Below the pieces are notes generated by a model. It was given only the letters and a program-made list of their open reading frames with translations, was not told where the DNA came from and ran no database searches. The position numbers and the translations under genes were made by a program. From the NCBI RefSeq assembly GCF_947172395.1, contig NC_069087.1, forward strand, positions 18,792,889 to 18,856,888: a stretch of 64,000 bases of DNA, written 5' to 3'. Below are positions 21,606 through 31,922 of this stretch, in pieces. The DNA is from Bicyclus anynana (Eukaryota > Arthropoda > Insecta > Lepidoptera > Nymphalidae). The first letter of the stretch is position 1, and the number at the start of each line of letters is the position of its first letter.

Positions 21606-21795
21606 AGTTACACCTCCGTGCCTCAGAGAGCACGTCAAGCCGTCGGTCCCGATCATCATAATTGTCACCCTAAGCCCGCCAACACGCATATGCATCAGAG
21701 TTAGACACTGGTCCATTGCTTATGCTGGTGGGTCTAAGCTGCATATCCCCTCTCCCATAAGTAGGGAGGCCTCACCCTGTAGTGAGGCGTTTAAA
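21606..21795 (+). repeat. Degraded dispersed repeat
   Basis: cacgtcaagccgtcggtccc, then cgatcatcataattgtc, cccgccaacacgcat, ..., agggaggcctcaccctgtag, resembles the terminal part of a repeat I recall from Lepidoptera (cgttaagccgtcggtccc...). No second copy occurs here to confirm it. Confidence 0.35.
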
Positions 21796-22049
21796 TACGT
21801 TGATAATGATTGGTATAAACACCGCTCGCAGTGTAGCAAGTAGAAGTGGTTACAAGCGGACGATTTACGCGACCGTAATGAGTCGGGAAACGCCGTTAAT
21901 ATTAATACTCACCCAATTAAGGCGCACTTCCCGAAACTTGTTGAATACATTATGTCGTCGTGACACCCGAGCTACCCTCGTCTTTACTTTCAGCGCTAGA
22001 TGAGTATAGTGTAAGGCGATACACCAAACATCGCCGCTCGAACAGCCTG

Positions 22050-22239
22050 TCTACTAGAATTTATAGATTTGATTGTTCGTTTGTATGTTTTGAATAGGCT
22101 CTGGAACTATCGAACCGATTTGAAAAATTCTTTCACTGTTGGGAAGATACACTATCCCCAAGTGCTGTAGGCTATGTTTTGTCCGCATATTTCTGCGGAA
22201 ACGAGGACCACGCGGGTAAAATCACGCGGCGTCTGCTAG
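22050..22239 (+). mobile_element. Helitron-like element
   Basis: It starts tctactagaatttatag and ends cacgcggcgtctgctag, followed by T (22240). Internal blocks aggctctggaactatcgaacc, gatttgaaaaattctttcac and gtaggctatg match the copies at 30725, 49995 and 52139. The base before TC is G instead of A. Confidence 0.6.
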
Positions 22240-22309
22240 TAATATATAAGTGATATATGTTACGTGCTGGATGTTGATGATTTGGGGAGAATAACACCTG
22301 ATGACTCTT

Positions 22310-22632
22310 CGTCATCAACCCATATTCTGCTCACTGCTGAGCTCGAGTCTCCTCTCAGAATCAGAGGGATAAGGCCAATAGTCCACCACGCTGGCCCAAT
22401 GCGGATTGGCAGACTTCACACACGCAGAGAATTAAGATAATTCTCTGGTACGCAGGTTTCCTCACCATGTTTTCTTTCACCGATTGAGACACGTGATATT
22501 TAATTTCTTAAACACAACTGAAAAGTTGTAGGTGCATGCCCCGGACCGGATTCGAACCTACACCCTCCGGAATCGGAGGCAGAGGTCATATCCACTGGGC
22601 TATCACGGCTCTAACTGGGTTATCACGCCACG
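22310..22632 (-). mobile_element. tRNA-derived SINE family A, full length with TSD
   Basis: On the minus strand it reads gagccgtgatagcccagtgg (A box), a cgattccggagggtg stem, ggttcgaacc-type B box, cggtccggggcatgcacct, then caatcggtgaaagaaaac and the (gat)-rich end. The insertion is flanked by gatgactctt at 22300-22309 and 22633-22642, a 10-bp TSD. An extra 20 bp (aactgggttatcacgccacg) sits between the head and the TSD. Related copies are at 31205-31505, 36232-36546, 46876-47069 and 53500-53636. Confidence 0.8.
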
Positions 22633-22889
22633 GATGACTCTTACGAAACTTTAATCAGACATCAAGTTCCAAACAAACAACCTAAACGTAGGTAAATCGT
22701 TATCCGAAACAGTAGCCAAGGTCGATGTAACACTATCGCTACTTTCACAGATGTTGATTCGATTCGCTTCAAATAGCTGAAGGACTGCGAGCGGTACAAA
22801 GTTCGCATTTTACGTAGTAAAGAAAACAAATGGTCGAAACCTTTTTTAAACTTAAACAAATTCTGAGCTTTCATTAGTTGATTAATTGT

Positions 22890-23015
22890 GTGAGCCAGTG
22901 TGGACCTTCGCGATTTTATTAAAACTAAATGTTCGTCTGCTCATTCTCTAACTAGGTAACCACGGTAGACATAATCTCTCAAAGTTGCAAAGTGTAACTT
23001 TGGCAGCGCGTGTTA
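22890..23015 (+). repeat. Diverged direct repeat, unit 1
   Basis: gagccagtgtggaccttcgc, then gattttattaaaactaaatg, ttcgtctgctcat, ggtaaccacggtagacata and gttgcaaagtgtaact recur in the same order at 24050-24180. The copies are about 1.15 kb apart, and the similarity is broken by short indels. The class is unknown. Confidence 0.6.
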
Positions 23016-24049
23016 AAAGTATTCCCATTCGATTTTTTGATGCCCATCGAGGGATGTGCAGTTATACTTAGTTATAGTAGATGTTTGGTTTACCACTTTA
23101 GGTTTGGTGATGTTTGGTTTACCAGGTAAGTATAAAAGAGTCGTGAGTTAGAACACATTGGCACATTTCGCATAGATCAATTCCGTACTGTATCTAGATT
23201 TGATCCCACAAAGTGAGTGGGGTATATCTAAGTAAAGTAAGTATCTCGTATTTTCTAGATCTGATATTTTATTTGGTAATTTAATAAACTGTTTCGTTTT
23301 CATATCGTTCATCGTTTTTTTCCAAATAAATTTTCTAACTTCTTCAGTCAAAACTGTAGGAGTGCGAGCCTACAGTTTTGTTTGCAAATGGTAATGCATT
23401 GTACATTGCGGGTTGTACAAATGTTTGTGTAACTCCCGGCTTGTCTGAGAGCAGCCTCGACGGAGCTGTGAGGCGGTACATGTAGTGCTAAGTGTGATTA
23501 CGACGGCGATAAACCTCAAGCCGCTTCACTTCCGCACTTCAACTCTTTAAACGAGTCCATTTGTTAATTGTGCTCAAACAAAAATAGGTATTGATTTTTT
23601 TTTTAATTTTCATTCTACATAAATATGTAAATAAAACAACAAGTGCTTCTTTAATTTGTAAACTATTATTAACAGCTTATAATTATGTAAAGTTCTATTA
23701 TATACTATTCTAGAAGATCGGTTTCTATAAAAACTGACATCCAAGCGATGATTTATGAACTAATTAATATATTTGACAGTAATATTAAAGAGTAGCTACT
23801 CGTAGAATGGAGTCCGCGTCTCATAAATCACACACTTTATGCACTTTAAATTAAGTTTATTTCATACATTTGTCATGTTAGTTCGACAGTTGGAATGGAT
23901 TTGAGGGAGACGGTGGAAACTTACAAGTTATACGATGTACAGTCAAATATAAAAATTGTAAGAATGATTTAGTTCAAATTGATATTTGTTTGGATTTGTT
24001 CAGCTGGGAGCGGCGATGAGGCGGTTCGTGGAAAACATTTATAGTGGAA
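23016..24049. other. Anonymous DNA between the two direct repeats
   Basis: It contains a small local duplication (gatgtttggtttacca, 23081-23126). No gene and no recognised mobile element were seen. The patch 23420-23530 is somewhat GC-richer. Confidence 0.45.
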
Positions 24050-24180
24050 GAGCCAGTGTCGTCAGACCTTCGCGATTTTATTAAAGTTGAATGTTCGTCA
24101 ACTCATGCTTTTACCGTAGGCAACCAAGGCAGACATCATCTCTTCAGTTGCGAAGTGTAACTTCCGCCGCGTAGCGCTTG
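24050..24180 (+). repeat. Diverged direct repeat, unit 2
   Basis: This is the second copy of 22890-23015: agagccagtgtcgtcagacc, ttcgcgattttattaaagtt, gaatgttcgtcaactcat, ggcaaccaaggcagacatca and agttgcgaagtgtaactt. Confidence 0.6.
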
Positions 24181-24940
24181 GGCAGTGACCCTGCTTACTA
24201 CATCCACGGCATGTGTTTAGACATATTTTATTTAGTAAATAAAAAAAAAACAATCAAATCTTAGACCCAGCCACTTCGCTGTCTGACGGGGAGGTGAATT
24301 ATCGTACTCCCTGGACTCCTGTTAAAATTAAATTACAATACACTTGAGTGGTTAAGATTGTGGACCGTCAAATCTGTTACCTCTCAATGTCAGCACTGTC
24401 TAAGCTCAACAGGTACGTTTAATGATTTGTTAGAAACACGAGCTCTTACACTATAAATAGTTAGCGTTCGATTTGAGTCGAGTGGCAGTCATTTAAGTTT
24501 TTAAAGAAGTCAAGTTTTCTTGTTAGAGATATTTTGTTCATTTGTTGAGAAGAATATTTTTCTGAGAAGTTTCTATTTGTAGAACGCAACTGACGTTATG
24601 TTTATAATATAATCTGAACGGCAACTGGCGTAAACAGATCATTGTTTACTCTACATGTTTTATTTATTTAATTACAAAAACCTAAAAAAAAAATGAAATT
24701 CGTTTTTACTGTTGTGCATTACAATTACAATCCGATGAGGATTTTTTTGTCTAGGACAAGATTAGTCTCAGCCTCCATTAGTCTCTAACTTTACTAATCG
24801 TTTACTGAATTTATTAAGAATTAATGATTTATAATTATAATGTGTATTCGAATAAAATATCTACACCTTCATCATAAATTGAGTATTTCTTGTATATTAA
24901 TCAAGTCTGTGGTCGACCAGTACAATCTTCTTTTGCTCTT
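24181..24940. other. Anonymous non-coding DNA
   Basis: Apart from the TATA-like site listed separately, there is no coding frame or known repeat. Confidence 0.45.
24452..24495 (+). promoter_or_regulatory. Candidate TATA/initiator core promoter
   Basis: tataaatag at 24452 is followed 35-39 nt downstream by ggcagtcattt, which contains overlapping CAGT and TCATT initiator-like words. The spacing is slightly long for insects. No downstream ORF was found. Confidence 0.25.
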
Positions 24941-24942
24941 TT

Positions 24943-25200
24943 GAGGGTTCCGTAGTCCACAAGGAACTCTTATAGTCTCGTTATTCCCGTCCGTCTGTCT
25001 GTCTGTCCGCGATGTAGCTCAAAGACTATTGCTACTAGAAAGCTGTAATTTAGCATATATTAAAATGTCGATAAAGTTGTAAAATAAAATCTCGAAAAAT
25101 ATTTTTATATATAAAGTGTAAACTACGTATACGTAAAGTGGGGATGACTTTTTTTTACTTATTTATCTCAGAGCGTGGGGTGTCGTTGGATAGGACTTGA
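24943..25200 (+). repeat. 'GGGTTCCGT' dispersed element
   Basis: ttgagggttccgtagtccac, then aaggaactcttatag, then the gtctgtctgtctgtcc tract and agctcaaagactattgct. The lead words match 17327-17400. It resembles a common lepidopteran non-autonomous element, but the ends are not defined. Confidence 0.4.
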
Positions 25201-25233
25201 AAAAATAAGAAAGGTATGGAAACACTATTTCTC

Positions 25234-25420
25234 GGTTACCACCCTACCGGCAAAGACGTACCAAACGATTTAGTGTTCCGGTACGATGTCGAAAAAACCG
25301 AAAGGTGTGTGGATTTTCATCCTACTCCTAACAAGTTAGCCCGCTTCCATCTTAGATTGCATCATCACTTACCATCAGGTGAGATTGTAGTCAAGGGCTA
25401 ACTTGTAAATAATTAAAAAC
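25234..25420 (+). mobile_element. tRNA-derived SINE family B, 5'-truncated
   Basis: It begins inside the body (ggttaccaccctaccggcaa) and runs through aagttagcccgcttccatct, catcaggtgagattgtagtc, aagggctaacttgtaaat to a short A-rich end. The tRNA head is absent. The 61-codon frame here is SINE-derived. Confidence 0.8.
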
Positions 25421-25800
25421 AAATGTCTAGCTATTGCAGGCTCTAAGTCCATGAGCTCAAGTCATTTGAACCCATCGCTTTCAATGTTGAAGACAATACA
25501 GAATTGTCTGTAATATAGGTAGCCATTGTGGTAAGGCGAAGCGCAACTACCCCCAACTATAGTCATCTCAGTTAGTTACCATTGAACCAACTTCCACGAA
25601 TTAGTTACTCAATTCGATTGCGACTCAATTTGAATGCAAATCTTGAGCAATTATGTTTGAATATAATGTATTCAGCCATTCAATTGGCTTAAATAGAGTT
25701 AAGCTCCGAGTTAGTAAGTACGTGGCGTGGCACAGGCCAGGGCTCTATTCATGTTACTGACGATGTTATCTTGAACACAAAGACTTTGATAACAATAATG
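25421..25800. other. Anonymous non-coding DNA
   Basis: Nothing was recognised. Confidence 0.45.
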
Positions 25801-25980
25801 AACAGAGTGCCTAGTGGGAGTTTTCAATGTTTTCATACTGTGACGATCGCGTAACCGTAAGGAATTGAAACAGTTGTGCCACTAGATGACGCTGTTTCAT
25901 TTCTTAGAAATTCAAGTTTACGGTTACGCGATCGTCACAGTATGAAAACATTGCAAACTCCCATTAGGCACTTTGTTGAA
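25801..25980. mobile_element. 180-bp foldback MITE
   Basis: Terminal inverted repeats of about 60 bp: left 25801-25860 (aacagagtgcctagtgggag ... gacgatcgcgtaaccgtaa), right 25921-25980, its reverse complement with about four mismatches. The middle contains a second, weaker inverted pair (gaaacag/ctgtttc) and a ctagatgacgctg word (25882-25894). There is no ORF, and the near-complete hairpin is typical of a MITE. TSD and superfamily could not be decided. Confidence 0.75.
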
Positions 25981-26660
25981 CTATAGCATCTGTATATTTT
26001 TTATCGATCTGGTGTTGGCTCGTGCCGACGTTAGATGGCGTGACTTGGTTCCGTAAGGAGTAGGGAGTTAGAGAGGGGTACCGATCGTTTGGCGGGAACG
26101 ACTTGCGATATAAGGCGCTCGTCGTGCGGTCGGCTTCAGTATACTCGTGGCTTTCGAGCCGTCTACATTTCTTGTTGTGTAATTCATTATAGGTTACTTG
26201 GGATAGGCGGGGAGAGTGACTTGAATGGAAAAAGGGAGTGTTTGTTAACAGTCAAAGGATCCTTAAACCACACACAACGTTCACAAGTGCGTGACTCCAC
26301 TCAAGGTCATTCTCTGCCATTCTAGGGTCTTATTTTGGTTAGTTTAATTTTGTTCGACATTGGTTTTCTTATTTTTGTAATCCATTTCTGAGTCTGCTAA
26401 AAAAATATTAATAACAAACACTTAACAACACGGCAGTAACGATCATCACTCGGGTGGGCGCTGGGCACTGGGCAGGTAATTAATTATGAGGGCACCTTCA
26501 CTTTATGAGTGCGAGTCGACGGGCCTCGTTACCGGCAACATCACGGGAAGGGATCGTTGTGAAGGGATTCATTAAAATGTATCGTGAGAACCCCGACACC
26601 GGACACTGGACCACGTCGCACGCTCCCGAACCACGATTATTCAACGTTATTATACGTAGA
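25981..26660. other. Anonymous DNA with possible promoter
   Basis: The 78-codon frame at 26089-26325 starts near the TATA site listed separately and has no recognisable domain. No repeat was recognised. Confidence 0.4.
26105..26145 (+). promoter_or_regulatory. Candidate TATA/TCAGT core promoter
   Basis: tataag starts at 26109 and the arthropod initiator TCAGT at 26136-26140 puts A+1 at 26138, 29 nt from the first T of TATA. This is textbook spacing. A ttagatggcg word lies upstream at 26031-26040. The transcript cannot be followed, because no credible ORF or splice structure was seen. Confidence 0.3.
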
Positions 26661-26667
26661 GATTATT

Positions 26668-26735
26668 ATAATTTATGATTCCCGTGGGATTAGTTAAAAC
26701 CTGAATTTCAAACGAAGTCGCGAGCATCCGCTAGT
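26668..26735 (+). mobile_element. Helitron-like 3' end fragment
   Basis: ttatgattcccgtgggatta, then cctgaatttcaaacgaagtc, gcgagcatccgctagt, is the 3' terminus only. CTAG is followed by T. Confidence 0.55.
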
Positions 26736-28045
26736 TATAATTAAAAAAAATACTTTTGAATTAGGTCAACAGGCTAATTCTCTATCTTTGCCGTATAGTG
26801 GGTGTAGTGTTTGTGTATATATACACCGGTAGTGGGGCGAGGCAGGCAGTTTATCGCTGGCATCAAGAGGAGGCGGACGTGTGCCGCTGGCCATTATAGT
26901 GTATAACAGTGTAGTGGTGAGACGGTGACTTACTGCTATTACAGTAAGGACAAGGGACCTTACAGTGGGCATATACGAAATTGATATTCTATGTATTAGA
27001 TGTAATCCGGTGCCTACCCTTCATGGATATCATACAGTAGGTTTATGATATTTCTCAGTTGATATGATGTTTATTTTAATAGGTTGATAATAAAAGTCAA
27101 ATTAATAAACGAATAGGCCAGTTGATCTGATGTGCTTGTTGGCACTGAAAACGATTTATTTTAGCAAAGCGGATTAAATATATTTTATTGAAAATTTAAT
27201 CACTTAGTATAATATGATCAGGACGCAATTTAACTAGGCAACCTATTTGCAGTGCAATGCAAATATTTTCTACCATTTATTTCTTATCTCAAATAATTAC
27301 CGACGAGGGTATATAATTATTTCTTCTTATGCCGGTACTCGCAGTAAATGTAGTAGTTTTAAAAATTTGAATCACACAGAAACACCTTATATGAGTTATG
27401 GGGGTTGAACACAGACCAGAAATAACCTTCAGTTTATAAAACGCGCTTGAGATTTCTCAAAAACTTTTGAGGATATACATTTCCAATACTTTTAGCAACG
27501 TTCAAACTTTCTAGGGCCCGAATACTAGATGTAGATGACAGCCTGGAACGAGTCTCTTAGGGCAGCACAGAAGTTGCATACTATGGAATTGGATTGAATA
27601 AATTTTCACGTTGTCCTTTCTGTCAGTATTATAGCGTGTATATATCTCAGTAGTGCAACAATAAATCTCGGGTAGAAGGCCCGTCGCGCGAGCCCTGTCG
27701 GCGCCGGGCTAGCGGGAACATTTTGGTGAATTAATTAACTAGATGGCAATGACCCGGGATACTACGGGCAGCTTATTGTCAACTGCGGGACAACTAGCAG
27801 GCCTCTTTTAAACTGTTAACAAGGAATTATAATATTATCATTGGCCTACTGCAGGGCTAGGTCTCTTTTCTTATAGGATAAGGGATTTGGAGCTTTAGCC
27901 GGGTACGCGGTACTTACGTTAACAGGTTATACAATGTTTGACTGACTTGGTAACGATCACTGTCAGATTATAATGGTAATGATGGGATATATCGATGTTA
28001 TAACGAAACATTTGAGACGTCAAGTTTAAGAATCATCACACCGAT
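26736..28045. other. Anonymous non-coding DNA
   Basis: A short phrase at 27838-27905 (ggcctactgcagggctaggtct) resembles a decayed SINE/LINE tail, but this is weak. The 68-codon minus frame at 26766-26972 is not convincing. Confidence 0.4.
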
Positions 28046-28060
28046 ATACATACATCAATT

Positions 28061-28177
28061 GCTGGGCATAGGCCTCTTGTATAGACCTCCAAATAAAACT
28101 GTCTCAAACCGCCAGCATCCAGCAGCTCCCGGCAACCCGCTTGATGTCCTCGGTCCACTTAGTGGGCGGTCGGGTCA
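28061..28177 (-). pseudogene. RTE-class LINE extreme 3' fragment
   Basis: On the minus strand it corresponds to the last about 40 codons of the intact RTE ORF ('RPPTKWTEDIKRV.G..W...A.D.' through 'QEAYAQQ'). Plus-strand landmarks are gctgggcataggcctcttg, cgccagcatccagcagct and ttgatgtcctcggtccactt. Small indels break the frame. Confidence 0.75.
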
Positions 28178-29392
28178 ATATCAACTTTCCTACGTAATCA
28201 TGAAGTATGCTTGCTGAATACAAGTCGTCACGTAATAGAATTAGTTGGAAGGTTCGAGAATATTTACGACCTCCGATACATCTCCCGCCTGGAACCTTTA
28301 TACGGATATCGGGAGCTTTGTGTAGCTGTTTATTTTATTTCCGGTTTACTGCGCGGGTGGGGGAGGGGGAGGATTTGTCGGTACTCATAAAAAAGGATTT
28401 ATGTTTATGCTGCGAAGGCGGCCGAGCTCACGTCGAGAGCGTCAGAACATAAGCTGCTGAGCTACTTCTGCGAACAGGGGTGTATACTCGTACTATACTA
28501 TACTATAGCAAGGGAAGGGTGCCTTTTCGATAGAATTTTGTGCAGATAAGAAGTTAGTTAAAAAAAATTAAAGTTAAATATTAAAATCTGGTATATAAAA
28601 TAGCGAATGTTACATCTGAAATCGAAATTTTATTTTCGGATCGGCTTTTCAGCGTATAAGGAAAACTACAATATAATCAGTCCTTTCGGTTTGAAGCTAC
28701 GATGCCACAGACAATTCTTTTATTTATTTTTACATTACTCATTGACTATTTTTTGTGTTGTTAGTAGAGAAGGAATGTGGTGTTTAGTATTTTTCAAGTA
28801 TTTTAGAGTTAACCGTTGCGTCTACGTTGAAATAATTAGTTAAGGTATGTATGAGTATGTACCCCGCTTATATTAAGCGCAACTTAACTGCTTTATGTTC
28901 TGTGTGTGTTACTATACCGCACATCACACCTGCAAACATTAATTATTTTTCAAAATCCATTTGAAAGTAGTCATTATTTGTAACATTATTAGCGTGAACA
29001 GAAAACTACAATCTTATTTTTTGTATAAAATTATATTGTTATTCTTCTTTTAGAATTTCTTTCACACTTTTGTAATTATATTAAATGTGCAAACGTTTTA
29101 GTTTCTATACTTTGTGTTTCTATATGGTTTTAAATATACAGGAGTTAATTAGAGTATGTTTCACAGGAAAAAAAACGGGAGTTGTATGATTTTTCATGTA
29201 TTTCGTATAAAAGATTGTACATTTTTCTTTCAAAAAAGCTAATTTTGTAGCACTTCCGCGAAGCGACGCGATGTGCAAACGAAAAGGAAATTGGCGCCGC
29301 ACTCTGAGGGTTTCGGTTTAATTTGTGCGACTTGCACACGACATAGTTGTAGCACATTTACTTTATTTTTTAATTATTTAATTTAATTAGAT
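28178..29392. other. Anonymous non-coding DNA
   Basis: Frames at 28207-28452, 28607-28843 and 29120-29357 have no recognised domain and no supporting context. They are treated as chance. Confidence 0.45.
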
Positions 29393-29625
29393 TGACGACC
29401 TTCGTGGCGCAGTGTATTTACAAGACGAAGGACCTGGGTCCCTAGCTGGGCCGATTGAGACGTACCGCCAAACAATTTAGCGTACCGGTACGATGTCGTG
29501 TAAAAACCGAAATAAGTGTGGATTTTCATCCTATGTCTAACAAGTTAGCCCGTTTCCATCTTAGATTGCATCATCACTTACTATCAGGTGAGATTGTAGT
29601 CAAGGGCTAACTTGTATAGAAAAAA
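29393..29625 (+). mobile_element. tRNA-derived SINE family B with internal deletion
   Basis: The head ccttcgtggcgcagtg and cctgggtccctagctggg (decayed B box) joins directly to gagacgtaccgccaaacaat. It skips the roughly 75-bp segment present at 21363-21440. The remainder ends at agggctaacttgtatag plus an A-rich tail. Confidence 0.8.
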
Positions 29626-30570
29626 CATAAAACAAATTAGGTTGTAGTATTACGAGGCATAGTAATTGATTAAGAAAATGGTTTTTGGTTAGTTGCGTCT
29701 GTCAAAGCAAAGATTTTTTAGAATTTAAACTATCGTGAGTGTTATTCACATTAATAGATTATGAAACACGGCTAAAACTCACGTGATATTAGGTCGGAGT
29801 ATGCCCGACTAGTTTTGAACCCATACGGGGCCCTTAGTCATGAGCTGGTTCTCAAAACTGGTCAGCAAAGCTTGACTAGTTATTTCATACTTGAAATTAC
29901 ATAATCCATAAATCATTAACTGATAAATGAATTAAACGCGAATAATTCGTTCGGTACGCTGCAGGCGCTGCTCGTTGCTATCGATATGATAATACTGTGA
30001 ATCAGCGTCTGTTTACGAATTAATGTCGGCGCAAATAATGGCAAAATAATACATGCATACAAAATGTTATTAAATCGGAATAATTTGAAATAATATTGCA
30101 TAAAATTTCTTTTGTTATCGAAATCCGATGATATTTTAAGCCTTTGTTAAATATATTCATTTCCATTCAGAAGGGGGAATGCTCTTTGATACTCAACACC
30201 CATATTTATCAAGTATAATAAATCCAATAAATCATTATCAATATAAGATAATATTTATGATTCACTGTATCCTCTGAAGTAGCCATGACCATGACTGCTC
30301 CTACTGCATTTACGTACCTCTGCTGCGTGGAATGACAAGCTTTCAGCTCTTATATAACTCTGAAAAGCCCCATAATGAGGCCGATCGTTCCCCGCCCATT
30401 GGACTATTGTCATACCCACTCCTCGCACAGTGTCTCCGACTAATGATAGGCGTTCTCAAATCCGTATCGCATTAAATTAGAACTCGTACGAAGCGATTTG
30501 TTTCTTCGTTTCTTATACGCATGAGGTATGAAATTGTCTACTGAAGTCAGTGTTTCCTAATTCGTACAAT
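29626..30570. other. Anonymous non-coding DNA
   Basis: No gene or known repeat was seen. Confidence 0.45.
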
Positions 30571-30574
30571 AAAA

Positions 30575-30690
30575 ATAGAGTGAGTAGGCATCTTCTAGGC
30601 AAGCGCGTTTCACCACCACATCTACACTTACCATCAGGTGAGATTGTGGTCAAGCGCGAGCTTATTCCATATTAAAAAAAAAATTGTCAG
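30575..30690 (+). repeat. SINE-like repeat, family D copy 1
   Basis: taggcatcttctaggcaagc, then gcgtttcaccacc, joins to accatcaggtgagattgtgg, then tcaagcgcgagc and an A-tail. The lead block recurs at 59750-59865 (cactttctaggcaagcgcc). The 3' part is shared with SINE family B, which suggests a composite SINE or a shared LINE-recognition tail. Confidence 0.5.
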
Positions 30691-30724
30691 GTTCTTAATC
30701 TACTACAAATTATACTTACTCGTA

Positions 30725-30923
30725 TCTATACGAATATTGTAATAAGGTAAAGTTTGTGTTATTGTAGGGAGTAGTCTCTGGATATCCTGAACCGATTTTG
30801 AAAATTCTTTCACCAATAGAAAACCACGTTGTTTGCGACTGTCATAGCCCAAAGACATATATTTCAACCCCGTATTCCCACGGAACATTAACTACGCGGT
30901 TGGAACCGCGTGGTGTGTGCTAG
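30725..30923 (+). mobile_element. Helitron-like element with A|T flanks
   Basis: It starts tctatacgaatattgtaata and ends cgtggtgtgtgctag. It is flanked by A (30724) and T (30924). It contains agtctctggatatcctgaac, cgattttgaaaattctttca and an inverted pair ccgcg..cgcgg-like near the 3' end (gcggttggaaccgcg, 30896-30910), which could be the Helitron 3' hairpin. Confidence 0.6.
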
Positions 30924-31204
30924 TTAATAATATTAGGGTAGACTGGTTAACTAAACCGAGGGTGTAACTAAGCGCGTTCATGTGAGAGCAGGTCCACATT
31001 GTAACGCAGTATGGTAATATGGCTGAGATGTTTGGCTAACACAGTTTGATGTTATGATATTGTTGTTCATAATACACGATATTACGACCTGGCTTTAAGA
31101 TACAACGTTCAACGCAGAATGCCTTGCTTTAATTGTTCTCGAGTACGCACATTTAACGTTATAATTAAAAGAGCTTTCTGACAAAGTGAAAGAAGTTTTA
31201 TCGT

Positions 31205-31505
31205 CGTCATCAACCCATATTCGGCTCACTACTGAGCTCGAGTCTCTTCTCATAATGAGAGGGGTTAGGTCAATAGTCCACCACGAATGCGAATTGGCAG
31301 ACTTCACACTCGCAGAGAATTAAGATAATTCTGTGGTATGCAGGTTTCCTCACGATGTTTTCCTTAACCGATTGAGACACGTGATATTTAATTTCTTAAA
31401 ATGCACACAACTGAAAAGTTGGAGGTGCATGCCCCGGACCGGATTCGAACCCACACCCTCCGGAATCGGAGGCTGAGGTCATATCCACTGGACTATCACG
31501 GCTCT
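31205..31505 (-). mobile_element. tRNA-derived SINE family A, full length
   Basis: It has the same organisation as 22310-22632. The minus-strand head gagccgtgatagtccagtgg, cgattccggagggtgtggg and ttcgaatccggtccggggca are close to consensus, and the 3' end reads gttgatgacgac. The 88-codon plus frame (31401-31667) that crosses the tRNA head is a familiar false gene. A TSD is not evident. Confidence 0.8.
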
Positions 31506-31524
31506 AAAGTTGGGTATAATGTTT

Positions 31525-31730
31525 ACAATAGGTTCGATTATCGGTTGGGGTCAAATGTGGGTTTTATATATTTTTATTTAAAAAAATCGCCGGCTGTCGC
31601 CGTGTCAGCGGCAGCCGTCGACATGTCTGTGCCAATGATCTGCGGCAGCCGTCAACGTCTCTTATAATATAATGACTTAATTTTTAATAGAGAATAGGTT
31701 CGATTCTGGGTTGTGGGTTTTATATTTCTT
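31525..31730 (+). repeat. Local duplication around a GC-rich segment
   Basis: ataggttcgatt...gggttttatat occurs at 31528-31570 and 31690-31724, flanking a segment with gtcagcggcagccgtcgaca and ctgcggcagccgtcaacgt (itself a diverged duplicate). Confidence 0.5.
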
Positions 31731-31757
31731 TAACTTGGCTCAGGACTAGTGTAGTCC

Positions 31758-31922
31758 TGGTTACGACAGTGGCTAATTACCGCCCTACCGTGACTTTGCG
31801 TTCCGGTACGATGCTGCATACCGTATGGGTATCTTTTCCAAGTAAGCCCACCTTCATTAGACTGCATTATCATTTAACATCCAATGAAATAGCAGTCAAG
31901 GGCTAACTTGCCATAGAATAAA
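31758..31922 (+). mobile_element. tRNA-derived SINE family B, decayed
   Basis: aattaccgccctaccg, tttgcgttccggtacgatg, ccaagtaagcccaccttcat and gcagtcaagggctaacttgc follow family order with many changes. The head is lost. This is an old copy. Confidence 0.65.

Noticed and set aside
22890..24180. LTR retrotransposon bounded by the two direct repeats
   Set aside because: No TG...CA ends, primer-binding site, polypurine tract or gag/pol coding sequence between the copies.
26089..26325. 78-aa frame downstream of the TATA/TCAGT site as its product
   Set aside because: The start codon lies upstream of the predicted +1, so the transcript would not contain it; no domain was recognised.
31401..31667. 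88-aa frame with 'APDRIRTHTLRNRRLRSYPL'
   Set aside because: This is the translation of the tRNA-derived head of SINE family A; the same peptide pattern appears at 36183-36398.
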